Shown piece by piece: positions 41,556 to 51,913 of a stretch of DNA of 64,000 nt. The notes under the pieces are model-generated. The model was not told the DNA's origin. It did not search any database and saw only the letters and a list, made by a program, of their open reading frames with translations. This stretch comes from Flavobacteriaceae bacterium (GTDB lineage Bacteria; Bacteroidota; Bacteroidia; Flavobacteriales; Flavobacteriaceae), in contig JAPOSZ010000032.1 in assembly GCA_026709415.1 (NCBI GenBank), forward strand, positions 62,001 through 126,000. The letters run 5' to 3'. The translations under genes and the position numbers were made by a program. Within the stretch, counting starts at the first letter, position 1; every line of letters starts with the position of its first letter.

Positions 41556-43028
41556 TCATCCAGCTTTTGGAGTTAATATATCGCCGTAAAGATTTTTTAA
41601 TGGAAGAGTCGTGCTATTCATCAAATAACGATCCATATAATGGGCAGCGTCTCTTCCTTCAGAAATCGCCCAGACAATTAATGACTGTCCACGACGCGCA
41701 TCTCCTGCGGCAAATATTTTGGGGTTCTGGGTTTGAAAATTTGAAGTTTGAAAATTACCCCGATGGTCTAATGGTAAATTCAACTGCTCGGCGAGGGTCG
41801 GTTCCGGGCCAGTAAAGCCTAGAGCAAGCAAAGCCATATCGCATGGCCATAATTTTTCTGAATTTGGTTTTTCAACCAATTTATGGATACCATATTCATC
41901 TTTTTCCCATGTGACTTCCACAGTTTTGAGTTGTTGAACATGATTGTGATGATCGCCAATAAATTCTTTTGTCATGATGCTCCAATTGCGATCAACCCCT
42001 TCTTTATGCGATGAACTAGTGGACAAAGTGAAAGGCCAATAAGGCCAAGGATTTTCTTCAGTACGATGCATGGAGGGTTTGGGCATGATTTCAAAATTGG
42101 TGACCGATTTTGCTTTTTGTCGGTTGGCTGTTCCAATACAATCGGATCCCGTATCCCCTCCACCAATAACAATAACATGCCGGTCAATGGCATTGTATTT
42201 AGCATTTAATTCAGTTTGCTGGTCAACCACCTGATTATTGTGAGGTAAATATTCCATGGCTTGAATCACGCCTTCTAATTGATGACCAGCAATGGGTAGT
42301 TGTCGCTTAATGCCTGCCCCTATAGCCAATAAAATGGCATCATGTTTACTTAAAAGCTCTTCAATGGCCACCGAAACCCCAATGTGCTGATTACACTTAA
42401 ATTGAACCCCTTCAGCCATGAGAATTTCTAATCGACGGTCAATAACGGTTTTTTCCATTTTAAAATCGGGGATGCCATATCTCAAAAGACCACCGATTTT
42501 ATTGTCCTTTTCATAAACAGTCACGTGGTGGCCAGCAAAATTTAATTGTTGTGCGGCGGCTAATCCAGCGGGTCCTGAACCGATAATGGCGATTTTTTTT
42601 CCAGTTCTTTCCGTGGGCGGATCTGGTTTAATCCAACCTTCTTTAAATCCCCTCTCAGCTATATACTTTTCAATCATTTCAATTGAAACGGGCGGTTCTA
42701 TAATCCCCAATACACAAGATTCTTCACAAGGGGCTGGACATAATCGACCTGTAAATTCAGGAAAGTTGTTTGTGGAATGCAACACGGTTAGCGCGCGTTG
42801 CCAATCATTTCTGTAGACGGCATCATTAAAATCAGGAATTAAATTACCCAAGGGACATCCACCATGACAAAAGGGAATCCCACAATCCATACACCGAGCC
42901 CCTTCTTCTCTCAATTTTTGATCACCAGGATGTTTGGTAAATTCTTTAAAATTTCCAGTTCTTCTTCTGGGATTGATAGCGGATTCATCAGTCCGATGGT
43001 ATTCTTTAAAGCCTCTTAGTTTGCCCAT
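41556..43028 (-). CDS. gltD: Glutamate synthase (NADPH) small subunit
   Basis: This 490-residue flavoprotein passes electrons from NADPH to the large subunit. N-terminal Fe-S cysteines are in ARCMDCGIPFCHGGCPLGN and RLCPAPCEESCVLG. The FAD-binding GxGxxG is KIAIIGSGPAGLAAAQQ and the NADPH-binding one is HVIVIGGGDTGSDCIGTA. The C-terminal FAAGDARRGQSLIVWAISEG is the conserved FAD motif. It lies two bases after gltB, a typical gltBD operon; both genes are full length. Confidence 0.97.
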   Translation of the reverse strand: MGKLRGFKEYHRTDESAINPRRRTGNFKEFTKHPGDQKLREEGARCMDCGIPFCHGGCPLGNLIPDFNDAVYRNDWQRALTVLHSTNNFPEFTGRLCPAPCEESCVLGIIEPPVSIEMIEKYIAERGFKEGWIKPDPPTERTGKKIAIIGSGPAGLAAAQQLNFAGHHVTVYEKDNKIGGLLRYGIPDFKMEKTVIDRRLEILMAEGVQFKCNQHIGVSVAIEELLSKHDAILLAIGAGIKRQLPIAGHQLEGVIQAMEYLPHNNQVVDQQTELNAKYNAIDRHVIVIGGGDTGSDCIGTANRQKAKSVTNFEIMPKPSMHRTEENPWPYWPFTLSTSSSHKEGVDRNWSIMTKEFIGDHHNHVQQLKTVEVTWEKDEYGIHKLVEKPNSEKLWPCDMALLALGFTGPEPTLAEQLNLPLDHRGNFQTSNFQTQNPKIFAAGDARRGQSLIVWAISEGRDAAHYMDRYLMNSTTLPLKNLYGDILTPKAG

Positions 43029-43030
43029 GC

Positions 43031-46000
43031 CTATACCGGAATTGTTTCCTCTGTTTTAATTTCTTGTGTCATCAGTTCTAATGCTTTTTTGTAATCTGTC
43101 GGCATCACTTTTATAAATCGATCTTTTGAATCTTTCCAATTTTCTATAATCCTTTGCCCTAAATGGCTGTTAGTGTATAGAACATGATTTGAAATCAATT
43201 CATGAAGATTTTCGTAGTCCGCACTATTTAATTTTTCTAATTCCACCATTTCAAGATTGAAATTACGTGTGTTGAAATGGCGGTTTTCATCATAGATATA
43301 GGCGATGCCGCCACTCATGCCGGCCGCAAAGTTTCTTCCATATTTTCCTAGTATCACGGCAATACCACCCGTCATATATTCACAACCATGATCTCCAACC
43401 CCTTCTACAACGGCATGGGCCCCAGAGTTTCTAACACAAAACCGCTCTCCGGCAACCCCATTGATAAAGGCATAACCATTGGTAGCACCATAAAGGGCCA
43501 CATTCCCGATGATGATATTTTCACTTTGAACGAAGGTGGCTTTAGAAGGAACTTGGGCGATTAAAGTCGCCCCTGAAAGGCCTTTACCGAAGTAATCATT
43601 GGCATTACCCACTAATTTGAAATACAAGCCTTTGGCTGCAAAAGCCCCAAAGCTTTGTCCAGCCGAACCATTAAAAGTGATTTGAATTTGATTCTCGTTA
43701 AGTCCTTTAGCCCCATATTGCTTTGAAATTTCATGGCTCAGAATGGCTCCTACGGCACGATCGGTATTTTGGATTTTATGCTCTAGCTCAAATGGTAAAT
43801 TATTTTTGATAGCCGGATTTAAAACGTCTAGAAGTTTTAAATCCAATACATTTTCTAGTTCATGGTCTTGAGAAGTGGTATTATATACATTCACATGATC
43901 CGGTGTTTGAGGTTTAAAGAGTATTTTGGAAAAATCCAAACCACGCGCTTTGTAGTGTGAAATAGCTTTCCGCATATTCAATTTTTGAGATTGACCTACC
44001 ATTTCTTCAATCGTTCTAAAACCAAGCTGAGCCATAATCATGCGAAGTTCTTCAGCGACAAAATGGAAGTAGTTGACCACGTGCTCCGGAGTCCCTTGGA
44101 AATTTTTACGCAGCTCCGGATCTTGTGTAGCCACACCAACGGGACAAGTATTGAGATGGCATGCCCGCATCATGATGCATCCCGAAGCAATCAATGGTGC
44201 GGTTGAAAATCCAAATTCCTCAGCCCCAAGCAAAGCGGCGACGGCCACATCTCTCCCAGTTTTTAACTGTCCATCACATTCAATAACGACTCTAGAACGC
44301 AAATCGTTCATAACCAAAGTTTGTTGTACTTCCGCAATGCCTAGTTCCCAAGGGAGTCCGGCGTGTTTAATCGAAGTTAGGGGCGAGGCCCCAGTGCCGC
44401 CATCATAACCAGCGATTAAAATGACATCGGCTTTAGCTTTAGCCACACCCGCAGCAACGGTGCCAACACCAACTTCAGAAACTAATTTGACATTGATTCT
44501 CGCTTCTCGATTGGCATTTTTTAAATCGAAGATCAATTGTGCCAAATCTTCAATAGAATAAATGTCATGGTGGGGTGGAGGTGAAATCAACCCCACATAA
44601 GGCGTAGAATTTCTAACGGAGGCTATATAAGGGTCTACTTTTTTCCCAGGCAGTTGTCCCCCTTCTCCTGGTTTGGCTCCTTGAGCCATTTTGATTTGTA
44701 TTTCTCGGGCACTACTCAAATAATGACTAGTAACCCCAAAACGTCCAGAGGCGACTTGTTTGATAGCACTATTTCGCCAATCGCCATTTTCATCTTTTGT
44801 AAACCGAACGGGATCTTCACCCCCTTCTCCAGAATTACTTTTTCCTCCAATTCGATTCATGGCAATAGCTAAATTTTCATGAGCTTCTCGACTCAATGAC
44901 CCCAATGACATGGCTCCGGTTTTAAACCGTTTAACAATTTGAGTCCAAGATTCAACTTGTTCAATGGGAATGGGATCATAAGATGTAAATGTCATCAACC
45001 CTCTCAAAGTCATCAAACGCTGATTTTGTTGATTGATTAAATTGGAGAAATTGTTGTAGTTATCCCATTGGTTACGACGCACCGCAATTTGTAACTGGGC
45101 TACCGTTTTGGGATTCACACTATGATCTTCACCATCTCTTCGCCACCGGTATTCCCCACCTATTTCTAAAGGGATGCCAAATTTCTTTTCATACGTGTAG
45201 GCTTTGTGGTGTTTATGATAAATTTCCTTTTCAATTTCATAAAGTCCCACCCCTTCAATTCGAGTTGGTGTTTGACTAAAATAGGTATCTACAAAACTTT
45301 GTGACAGTCCAAGGGCTTCGAATATTTGTGCTCCACGATAAGAATGTAGCGTGGAAATACCAATCTTATTCATGATTTTGACTATGCCTTTCCCAATGGC
45401 GGTATTGAAATTATTGATGGCCTCAGGCACCGAGAGTTCGATAGCTCCCTCTTGTATTTTGTGAATGATAATTTCATTGACTAGGTAGGGGTTGATCGCA
45501 CTAGCACCATATCCAAAAAGACATGAAAAATGATGTGGTTCTCTGGGTTCGGCAGTTTCTAATATAATTCCAAAATCAGATCGACGTTTTAATCGTTGGA
45601 ATGAATGATGTATGTGTGAACAGGCCAATAACATTGGAATTGGGGCCATTTGTTCATCAACGGAACGATCCGAGATGACAATGATATTAGCCCCCTGATC
45701 TATGGCTTTTTCAATTTGGATTAGCATTTCCGAAAGGCCATGTTCTAACCCGTTGAGCCCATGGGTGAGGTTATAAAGAGCTGGAATCGTCACCGCTTTA
45801 AAATCGGGATGATTGATATGTTTGATTTTGAACAAGTCTTTATTGGAGATAATCGGGTTTTTGATGTGTAACTTTTTAGCGTGTTTTGCATCGATGTCAA
45901 AAAGGTTATAATTATTTCCAATCGAAAGACTGATGTCGGTCACTATTTCTTCTCTAATTCCATCCAAGGGTGGATTGGTCACTTGTGCAAATAATTGTTT

Positions 46001-47542
46001 GAAGTAGTTGTAAAGTAATTGAGGTCTATTGGAAAGAACAGCGAGTGGTGTATCGGAACCCATTGACCCGATGGCTTCTTTGCCATCAACAGCCATCGGT
46101 GTGATGATGGTTTTGATATCTTCATGGGTATAACCAAAAATTCGGAGTCTAGTCGCAAACGGTTCTTTTTCTTCGATTTGTAAATCGGCTAAATAAGGCA
46201 CCTTTTTTAATGGCAATAAATTTTCATCGAGCCATTGAGTATAATTTCTCTGGGTACAAACTTCTTTTTTGATTTCGTGATCATCAACAATCCTGCCCTG
46301 GTCCATATTCACCAAAAACATTTTGCCTGGCTCTAAGCGACCATGAAAGGCCACATTTTCAGGGGCGATTTCCAACACACCAGTTTCTGAAGACATCACA
46401 ACATAACCATCTTTGGTAACTGTATAACGCGAGGGTCTTAGTCCGTTACGATCAAGAATGGCTCCTATATAGTTGCCATCCGTAAAGGGGATGGATGCCG
46501 GGCCATCCCATGGTTCCATAATGCAGGAATTATAATGATAAAATGCTTTTTTATAATTAGGCATATCATTGTGTTTTTCCCAAGCTTCTGGAACTAACAT
46601 CATCATCACTTCAGGTAAAGTACGTCCCGTAGCCAATAGCAATTCGATAGCCATATCCATGGAAGCCGAATCGGATTTTCCAGGTGGAATAATTGGAAAA
46701 ATATCATCCATCTGATCGCCGAATAGCCCATCGGCCATTTTTTCTTGACGATAAAACATTCTGAGATAATTACCCCGAAAAGTGTTGATTTCTCCATTGT
46801 GACACATATATCGAAACGGATGAGCTAATTCCCATGAGGGAAAGGTATTGGTCGAAAATCTTTGATGCACCAATGAAAACCGAGTTACCAATTGTTCATT
46901 GGACAATTCAGTATAATAGTTGCTGATGTCCTGTGCCCTCAATAATCCTTTGTAGATAATGGTTCTTGGAGAAAGAGAGGGTAAATAGAAATAATTCTTT
47001 TGCGAAAGCTTGGATTTTGAAATTTTGTTTTCAGCAATTTTACGAGCGATGTATAATTTGATATTGAATTGGTGTTGGCTTAATTCTTTTTGGGATTTGC
47101 CAATAAAAACTTGCTGAATGTTGGGTTCGGTTTGAGAAGCGATTTCTCCGAGGAATTTTCGATTAACAGGCACTTTTCGCCACCCCAATAAACGAAGCCC
47201 TTGACGTTGTATTTCTTGTTGAAGAATTTCTATACAATAATTTCTCTGGTACTCTTTCGTTGGTAAAAACACCATCCCCACGGCATAATCTTGAAAATCA
47301 GGGAGGCTAAAAGAACATCGCTCTTTAAAAAATTGGTGTGGAATTTCAATGAGCAATCCAGCCCCATCTCCAGTTTTTCCATCAGCACTTTTGGCTCCCC
47401 GATGTTCTAGTTTCACCAGAATATCAAAGGCTTTGTGAATAATATCATTGGTGCGTTTGCCCCGTAGACTACAAATAAAACCAGCCCCGCAGTTATCGTG
47501 CTCAAAAAAAGAATCGTAAAGACCTTGCTTTTCAACTAACAT
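43031..47542 (-). CDS. gltB: Glutamate synthase large subunit
   Basis: This 1503-residue enzyme makes two glutamates from glutamine and 2-oxoglutarate. The N-terminal glutaminase domain begins near DNCGAGFICS, where Cys18 should become the catalytic N-terminal nucleophile after propeptide removal. The central and FMN-binding synthase domains follow, with SGEGGEDPVRF, GAKPGEGGQLPG and AGYDGGTGASPLTS. The 3Fe-4S cysteines are in CIMMRACHLNTCPVGVAT. The C-terminal beta-helix domain has GNVALYGATNGYAFINGVAG. All domains are complete. It is the first gene of gltBD, divergent from anmK across 238 bases. Confidence 0.97.
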   Translation of the reverse strand: MLVEKQGLYDSFFEHDNCGAGFICSLRGKRTNDIIHKAFDILVKLEHRGAKSADGKTGDGAGLLIEIPHQFFKERCSFSLPDFQDYAVGMVFLPTKEYQRNYCIEILQQEIQRQGLRLLGWRKVPVNRKFLGEIASQTEPNIQQVFIGKSQKELSQHQFNIKLYIARKIAENKISKSKLSQKNYFYLPSLSPRTIIYKGLLRAQDISNYYTELSNEQLVTRFSLVHQRFSTNTFPSWELAHPFRYMCHNGEINTFRGNYLRMFYRQEKMADGLFGDQMDDIFPIIPPGKSDSASMDMAIELLLATGRTLPEVMMMLVPEAWEKHNDMPNYKKAFYHYNSCIMEPWDGPASIPFTDGNYIGAILDRNGLRPSRYTVTKDGYVVMSSETGVLEIAPENVAFHGRLEPGKMFLVNMDQGRIVDDHEIKKEVCTQRNYTQWLDENLLPLKKVPYLADLQIEEKEPFATRLRIFGYTHEDIKTIITPMAVDGKEAIGSMGSDTPLAVLSNRPQLLYNYFKQLFAQVTNPPLDGIREEIVTDISLSIGNNYNLFDIDAKHAKKLHIKNPIISNKDLFKIKHINHPDFKAVTIPALYNLTHGLNGLEHGLSEMLIQIEKAIDQGANIIVISDRSVDEQMAPIPMLLACSHIHHSFQRLKRRSDFGIILETAEPREPHHFSCLFGYGASAINPYLVNEIIIHKIQEGAIELSVPEAINNFNTAIGKGIVKIMNKIGISTLHSYRGAQIFEALGLSQSFVDTYFSQTPTRIEGVGLYEIEKEIYHKHHKAYTYEKKFGIPLEIGGEYRWRRDGEDHSVNPKTVAQLQIAVRRNQWDNYNNFSNLINQQNQRLMTLRGLMTFTSYDPIPIEQVESWTQIVKRFKTGAMSLGSLSREAHENLAIAMNRIGGKSNSGEGGEDPVRFTKDENGDWRNSAIKQVASGRFGVTSHYLSSAREIQIKMAQGAKPGEGGQLPGKKVDPYIASVRNSTPYVGLISPPPHHDIYSIEDLAQLIFDLKNANREARINVKLVSEVGVGTVAAGVAKAKADVILIAGYDGGTGASPLTSIKHAGLPWELGIAEVQQTLVMNDLRSRVVIECDGQLKTGRDVAVAALLGAEEFGFSTAPLIASGCIMMRACHLNTCPVGVATQDPELRKNFQGTPEHVVNYFHFVAEELRMIMAQLGFRTIEEMVGQSQKLNMRKAISHYKARGLDFSKILFKPQTPDHVNVYNTTSQDHELENVLDLKLLDVLNPAIKNNLPFELEHKIQNTDRAVGAILSHEISKQYGAKGLNENQIQITFNGSAGQSFGAFAAKGLYFKLVGNANDYFGKGLSGATLIAQVPSKATFVQSENIIIGNVALYGATNGYAFINGVAGERFCVRNSGAHAVVEGVGDHGCEYMTGGIAVILGKYGRNFAAGMSGGIAYIYDENRHFNTRNFNLEMVELEKLNSADYENLHELISNHVLYTNSHLGQRIIENWKDSKDRFIKVMPTDYKKALELMTQEIKTEETIPV

Positions 47543-47780
47543 ATACCTTCAATCCAAGTGGATTTACGAAATTACTGATACTCGAGGGAAATTTAAATTT
47601 TAATACGATTGATTTGAAAAATTTTTTCGAATTTGCAAAAATGTTTTTATTTATGGATATAATTTATGGGGGAATGCCAACAAAAAATAAACAAAATCCA
47701 AATGATGTCAACAAATCAAATGCTCCGATGATAAATTTCTATTTATTTTTACCCATCAACTCACTATACTGAACTTTTAA

Positions 47781-48875
47781 ATGAATTCGTCTTATAACCT
47801 TTTTAAAAATAAATATCGTGTCTTAGGAGTGATGTCGGGTACTTCATTGGATGGGGTGGACGTGGTTTTGGTAAACTTTTGGCTTGAAAAAAATAAATGG
47901 AAATTCAAAATAGAAATATCAGACACCCTTAATTATGATTCCAAATGGCAAGAACGATTAGCCCATGCCCATCATTTATCGCCCAAAAAATTAGATGAGC
48001 TAGATCATGATTATTCGTTAAAACTCTATGAAATACTATCTGACTTTATCTTGAAACATAGTGTGGGTCCAGTCGATGCCATTTGTTCACATGGACATAC
48101 TGTGTTGCATGAGCCAGATAAAGGATTCACAGTACAAATTGGAAATCAAAATTTGTTATCTGAAATGCTCGGTTGTACTCTAATATGTGATTTCAGAGTT
48201 CAAGATGTTGAAAACGGAGGTCAGGGGGCCCCCCTCGTGCCGGTGGGAGATTATTTGTTATTTTCAGATTATTCAGCGGCGATGAATTTGGGAGGGTTTG
48301 CTAACCTGACGCGAATGGATAAAGATCTCCTAAATGCCCATGACATCTGTGCATTAAACACCGTTATCAATCGTTTAGTGACTCGAGAAAACCTCAAGTT
48401 TGATGACAAGGGCCAATTGGCTAGTCAAGGAAAGATTATACAAGAGTTATTGGAAGAGTTAGACAATATAGCCTATTATCAAGTCGAAAGTCCAAAATCT
48501 CTAGGAATTGAAAATGTTGAAAAAGATATTTGGCCTTTGATTTTAAAATACCCAGATCATTCAACCAAAGATTTGTTAGCCACTTATGTAGAGCATGTCA
48601 GTAAGATCATTGCACTAGAAATCGGAGGGGCCAAAAGTGTATTAGTGACTGGTGGAGGAGCATTTAATACGTTTTTAATTGAATCGATTAAAAAATATGC
48701 TCAAAGTCAATTAGTGATTCCCGATAAAACGATTGTTGAGTATAAAGAAGCTATTGTATTTGGATTATTGGGTATTCTGCGGTTGAGACAAGAAAATAAT
48801 ATATATGCTAGCGTAACGGGTTGTCTAGAAGATCATTGTAGCGGTAAAATATACAGACCCGCTTTGGCATCTTGA
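47781..48875 (+). CDS. anmK: Anhydro-N-acetylmuramic acid kinase
   Basis: This 364-residue kinase of the ASKHA fold recycles anhydroMurNAc from peptidoglycan turnover to MurNAc-6-phosphate. The N-terminal GVMSGTSLDGVDVVL is diagnostic. SHGHTVLHEPDKGFTVQIG, VCDFRVQDVENGGQGAPLVP-like residues, and AAMNLGGFANLT carry the catalytic Asp and sugar-binding loops, and LVTGGGAFNTFL is the ATP-binding segment. Length is standard. It precedes nhaD on the same strand by 38 bases. Confidence 0.95.
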   Translation: MNSSYNLFKNKYRVLGVMSGTSLDGVDVVLVNFWLEKNKWKFKIEISDTLNYDSKWQERLAHAHHLSPKKLDELDHDYSLKLYEILSDFILKHSVGPVDAICSHGHTVLHEPDKGFTVQIGNQNLLSEMLGCTLICDFRVQDVENGGQGAPLVPVGDYLLFSDYSAAMNLGGFANLTRMDKDLLNAHDICALNTVINRLVTRENLKFDDKGQLASQGKIIQELLEELDNIAYYQVESPKSLGIENVEKDIWPLILKYPDHSTKDLLATYVEHVSKIIALEIGGAKSVLVTGGGAFNTFLIESIKKYAQSQLVIPDKTIVEYKEAIVFGLLGILRLRQENNIYASVTGCLEDHCSGKIYRPALAS

Positions 48876-48913
48876 TAAACATGACCAACTAACTACAAAT
48901 TTTAAGTACACTC

Positions 48914-50239
48914 ATGGAACTTATCATATTAGTGATTTTTATATTAGGATATATTTCAATTACATTAGAACACGCACTTAGAGTAGATAAATTGATTCCA
49001 GCCATCACGATGATGGCTATTTTATGGGCAATTGTTTCATTGGCTCATCTACCCGTTTTTGAAATCAATCCCGAATTAAAAGAATTAGAAGAATCAGATG
49101 TCAAAGGCGTGTTGGTACACCATCTTGGAAAGACAGCAGAGATATTGATTTTTTTAATTGGTGCGATGACCATTGTTGAAATCGTTGATTATTTCAATGG
49201 GTTTTACACCTTTAAAAAACTAATCAAAACAAAATCCAAGGCTCGTCTGTTATGGATTTTTGGAATATTGGCCTTCTTTTTATCAGCCATCATTGATAAT
49301 TTAACAGCCACCATCGTTTTGGTCACCATTCTTCAAAAAATCGTTAATGATAAAAAATTGAGATTATGGATGGCCGGGATGGTCGTTATCGCTGCCAACG
49401 CCGGTGGAGCTTGGTCTCCTATTGGAGATGTCACGACAACCATGCTTTGGATTGCCGATAAAGTAACGGTGGTTGGATTGATCTTCAATGTTGGTATTCC
49501 TTCCATTATATGTATGGTGGTTCCATTTTTTATTGCTTCAATTCTTCCAATTTTTAACGGAAGCTTCCAAGATAGTCAAGAAGAAGCGTTTGAAACGCAT
49601 GCGATGGGAACTCCCATTTTAATTATCGGGCTATCTTCGATTGTGTTTGTCCCATTTTTTAAAATCATCACACATTTGCCCCCCTATATTGGTATGATGT
49701 TGTCATTGGCCATCGTGGCCACTTGTGGCGAAATATTCTCTCGGCGCCACTTATCCTTGACCAAACCCAGTTCAGATCACACGACCCATGAAACACCGAG
49801 TCCTTTACATCATTCACTTACCAGAATAGAATTACCCAGTATATTGTTTTTCCTTGGAATATTAATGGCCGTCGCAGCCCTTGAATCATTAGGAATGCTC
49901 TATACATTTGCTAAAGATTTAAAAGTCGCTATTCCAAATTCAGATGTGGTTGTTGGGTTATTGGGTATTTTATCAGCTATTATCGATAATGTTCCATTAG
50001 TTGCTGCGGGTATCGGTATGTTTGATTATGCCATCGATGATCAATTTTGGCATCTCATGGCCTATGCAGCAGGCACTGGTGGAAGTATTTTAATCATTGG
50101 ATCTGCTGCCGGAGTCGTCGCCATGGGCATGGAAAAAATCAATTTTTTCTGGTATTTACGTAAAATAGGTTGGCTGGCTTTTCTTGGCTTTTTGGCTGGT
50201 TTATTGGCCTTCATTATCATGAGAGATTTTGTGCTTTGA
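48914..50239 (+). CDS. nhaD: NhaD-type sodium:proton antiporter
   Basis: This 441-residue polytopic inner-membrane protein of the ion transporter superfamily has about twelve hydrophobic segments. Typical NhaD features include FLIGAMTIVEIVDYFNGF, LSAIIDNLTATIVLVTIL, WSPIGDVTTTMLWI and the second-half counterpart LLGILSAIIDNVPLVAAG; the repeated AIIDN motif reflects the inverted-repeat fold. It would exchange Na+ for H+, common in marine or haloalkaliphilic bacteria. Full length. Confidence 0.92.
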   Translation: MELIILVIFILGYISITLEHALRVDKLIPAITMMAILWAIVSLAHLPVFEINPELKELEESDVKGVLVHHLGKTAEILIFLIGAMTIVEIVDYFNGFYTFKKLIKTKSKARLLWIFGILAFFLSAIIDNLTATIVLVTILQKIVNDKKLRLWMAGMVVIAANAGGAWSPIGDVTTTMLWIADKVTVVGLIFNVGIPSIICMVVPFFIASILPIFNGSFQDSQEEAFETHAMGTPILIIGLSSIVFVPFFKIITHLPPYIGMMLSLAIVATCGEIFSRRHLSLTKPSSDHTTHETPSPLHHSLTRIELPSILFFLGILMAVAALESLGMLYTFAKDLKVAIPNSDVVVGLLGILSAIIDNVPLVAAGIGMFDYAIDDQFWHLMAYAAGTGGSILIIGSAAGVVAMGMEKINFFWYLRKIGWLAFLGFLAGLLAFIIMRDFVL

Positions 50240-50447
50240 TGTATTGTGTTATCTGATTTAATGGTTATCATTATTCGATAAGTCAAACACTGTGTGCTTT
50301 TGATTGATGTTGGGTTTCATAAATCATAAAGTTTGGAATCTATTTTCAAATTGTTTGATATTTAGCCGAAGCTAATCCACTTTTGAGTTTTAGATAGGCC
50401 GCTTGATTAACTCAAAATAAATATAAACTCAAAGACTCAATTGATGG

Positions 50448-51752
50448 ATGAAAAACTTGGGCATTCGCAAACAGTTCAATCCATTTTTATCAGAATTGAA
50501 ATCCTATAAGGAAACATTAGACTGGATGTTTAACCAATTACCCTATTATCAAAATAGGGGCCATTCAGCCTACAGACCTGGGTTACAAAGAGTCGAGAAA
50601 TTAGTTGCTTATTTGGGAAACCCCCAAAATACCATCAAAGCCATTCATATCGCTGGCACCAATGGTAAAGGATCGACTGCACATATGATTGCGTCAGTTT
50701 TCATGGAATCAGGTTATAAAGTGGGATTATTTATTTCTCCACATTTTTTGGATTATAGAGAACGCATCACTTTAAATGGAAAAAAAATCCCCAAGACATA
50801 TGTCCAAAAATTTATTGAAAAGCACTATGCGTTTCTAACGCAATGGCAGATTTCATTTTTTGAAATGAATATTGGTTTGGCCTTAGATTATTTTAAAGTA
50901 AAACAAGTGGATTATGCCGTTTTGGAAGTTGGTTTAGGCGGGAGATTGGATGCGACGAATATTGTAAAACCAATTCTTTCGATCATCACCAATATTGGAC
51001 TAGACCACACTGAATTTTTGGGTAATACCATAGAAAAAATAGCCTTTGAAAAAGCGGGGATTATTAAGCCAAATATTCCTGTTTTAATCGGACAAAAGCA
51101 AAATGAAACCCATCGCGTGTTTAAATCAGTTTCTCAATCGAAAAACGCCCCTCTTTTTTATCCTACTAACAATAAGGGTATCGAAAGGATTTATAAAAAC
51201 TGGCCCAAATACCAATATAAAAATATTCAAACGGCGATCGGAGCTTTGAAATTGATTCAACAAAATGAAAAAATAAGACTAAATATTGCAAAGGGGATTC
51301 AAAACACCATAAAAAACACGCGCTTTTTAGGTCGATGGCAAATAGTCGCTCAATATCCTTTGGTGGTGATGGATGTCGCTCACAATATGGAAGGTTTTCG
51401 AGAAATTATAAAACAATTAGATTTTTATTCATACAAAACCTTGCGTTTGGTTATGGGTTTTGTTAAAGGTCGTAGTCATCAAGAGCTATTTGAAATCTTA
51501 CCAAAAAATTCGATTTGGTATTTATCTTCTCCTAAAGTGGAAAGGGCAAAATCAAAACCAGAACTAATGGTTGATATTCCTCAGAATCCAATACCTAGCC
51601 ATCAGTTTTATAAAACGATAAAGCAGGCCTTTGAAAAAGCTCATTCTGAAGCACATCCAAGGGATATGGTATTGGTTTGTGGAAGCACTTTTGTCGTTGC
51701 TGAAGTCCTTGGAAAACTGTATGGCGATCAGACTGACAGAAGAAAATTTTGA
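50448..51752 (+). CDS. folC: Folylpolyglutamate synthase / dihydrofolate synthase
   Basis: This 434-residue Mur-ligase-fold enzyme adds glutamate to dihydropteroate and to folates. The P-loop HIAGTNGKGSTAHMIASV, SPHFLDYRERI, EVGLGGRLDATNI, and ITNIGLDHTEFLGNT are characteristic, and the C-terminal domain has VVMDVAHNMEGF. The sequence upstream of residue 27 is less conserved in the family, so a start at the internal ATG (codon 27) cannot be excluded. It is followed by a tRNA-Val with its own promoter. Confidence 0.94.
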   Translation: MKNLGIRKQFNPFLSELKSYKETLDWMFNQLPYYQNRGHSAYRPGLQRVEKLVAYLGNPQNTIKAIHIAGTNGKGSTAHMIASVFMESGYKVGLFISPHFLDYRERITLNGKKIPKTYVQKFIEKHYAFLTQWQISFFEMNIGLALDYFKVKQVDYAVLEVGLGGRLDATNIVKPILSIITNIGLDHTEFLGNTIEKIAFEKAGIIKPNIPVLIGQKQNETHRVFKSVSQSKNAPLFYPTNNKGIERIYKNWPKYQYKNIQTAIGALKLIQQNEKIRLNIAKGIQNTIKNTRFLGRWQIVAQYPLVVMDVAHNMEGFREIIKQLDFYSYKTLRLVMGFVKGRSHQELFEILPKNSIWYLSSPKVERAKSKPELMVDIPQNPIPSHQFYKTIKQAFEKAHSEAHPRDMVLVCGSTFVVAEVLGKLYGDQTDRRKF

Positions 51753-51780
51753 TTCTAAATCGACGATTTGGTTACTTTTG
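51748..51780 (+). promoter_or_regulatory. Complete Bacteroidota-type promoter for tRNA-Val
   Basis: TTTG at 51748-51751, a 21-base spacer and TACTTTTG at 51773-51780 match both the -33 and -7 boxes of the phylum's housekeeping promoters. The tRNA begins 22 bases after the -7 box. The -33 box falls inside the last codons of folC. Confidence 0.65.
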
Positions 51781-51802
51781 CCCTCCTTTTGATTTCATAG
51801 GG

Positions 51803-51877
51803 GGGTACTTAGCTCAGTTGGTTCAGAGCGCTTGGTTTACACCCAAGAGGTCAGGGGTTCGAATCCCTTAGTACCCA
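51803..51877 (+). tRNA. tRNA-Val (anticodon TAC)
   Basis: This is a 75-base cloverleaf with acceptor GGGTACT (51803-51809) paired to AGTACCC (51870-51876) and discriminator A51877. The anticodon stem CTTGG/CCAAG encloses TTTACAC, giving TAC at 34-36. The D arm AGCTCAGTTGGTTCAGAGC and T arm GGGGTTCGAATCCC are standard. CCA is not encoded. Confidence 0.96.
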
Positions 51878-51913
51878 CAAATTATTGTACATTAGGGTTG
51901 AGATTTATTTTAC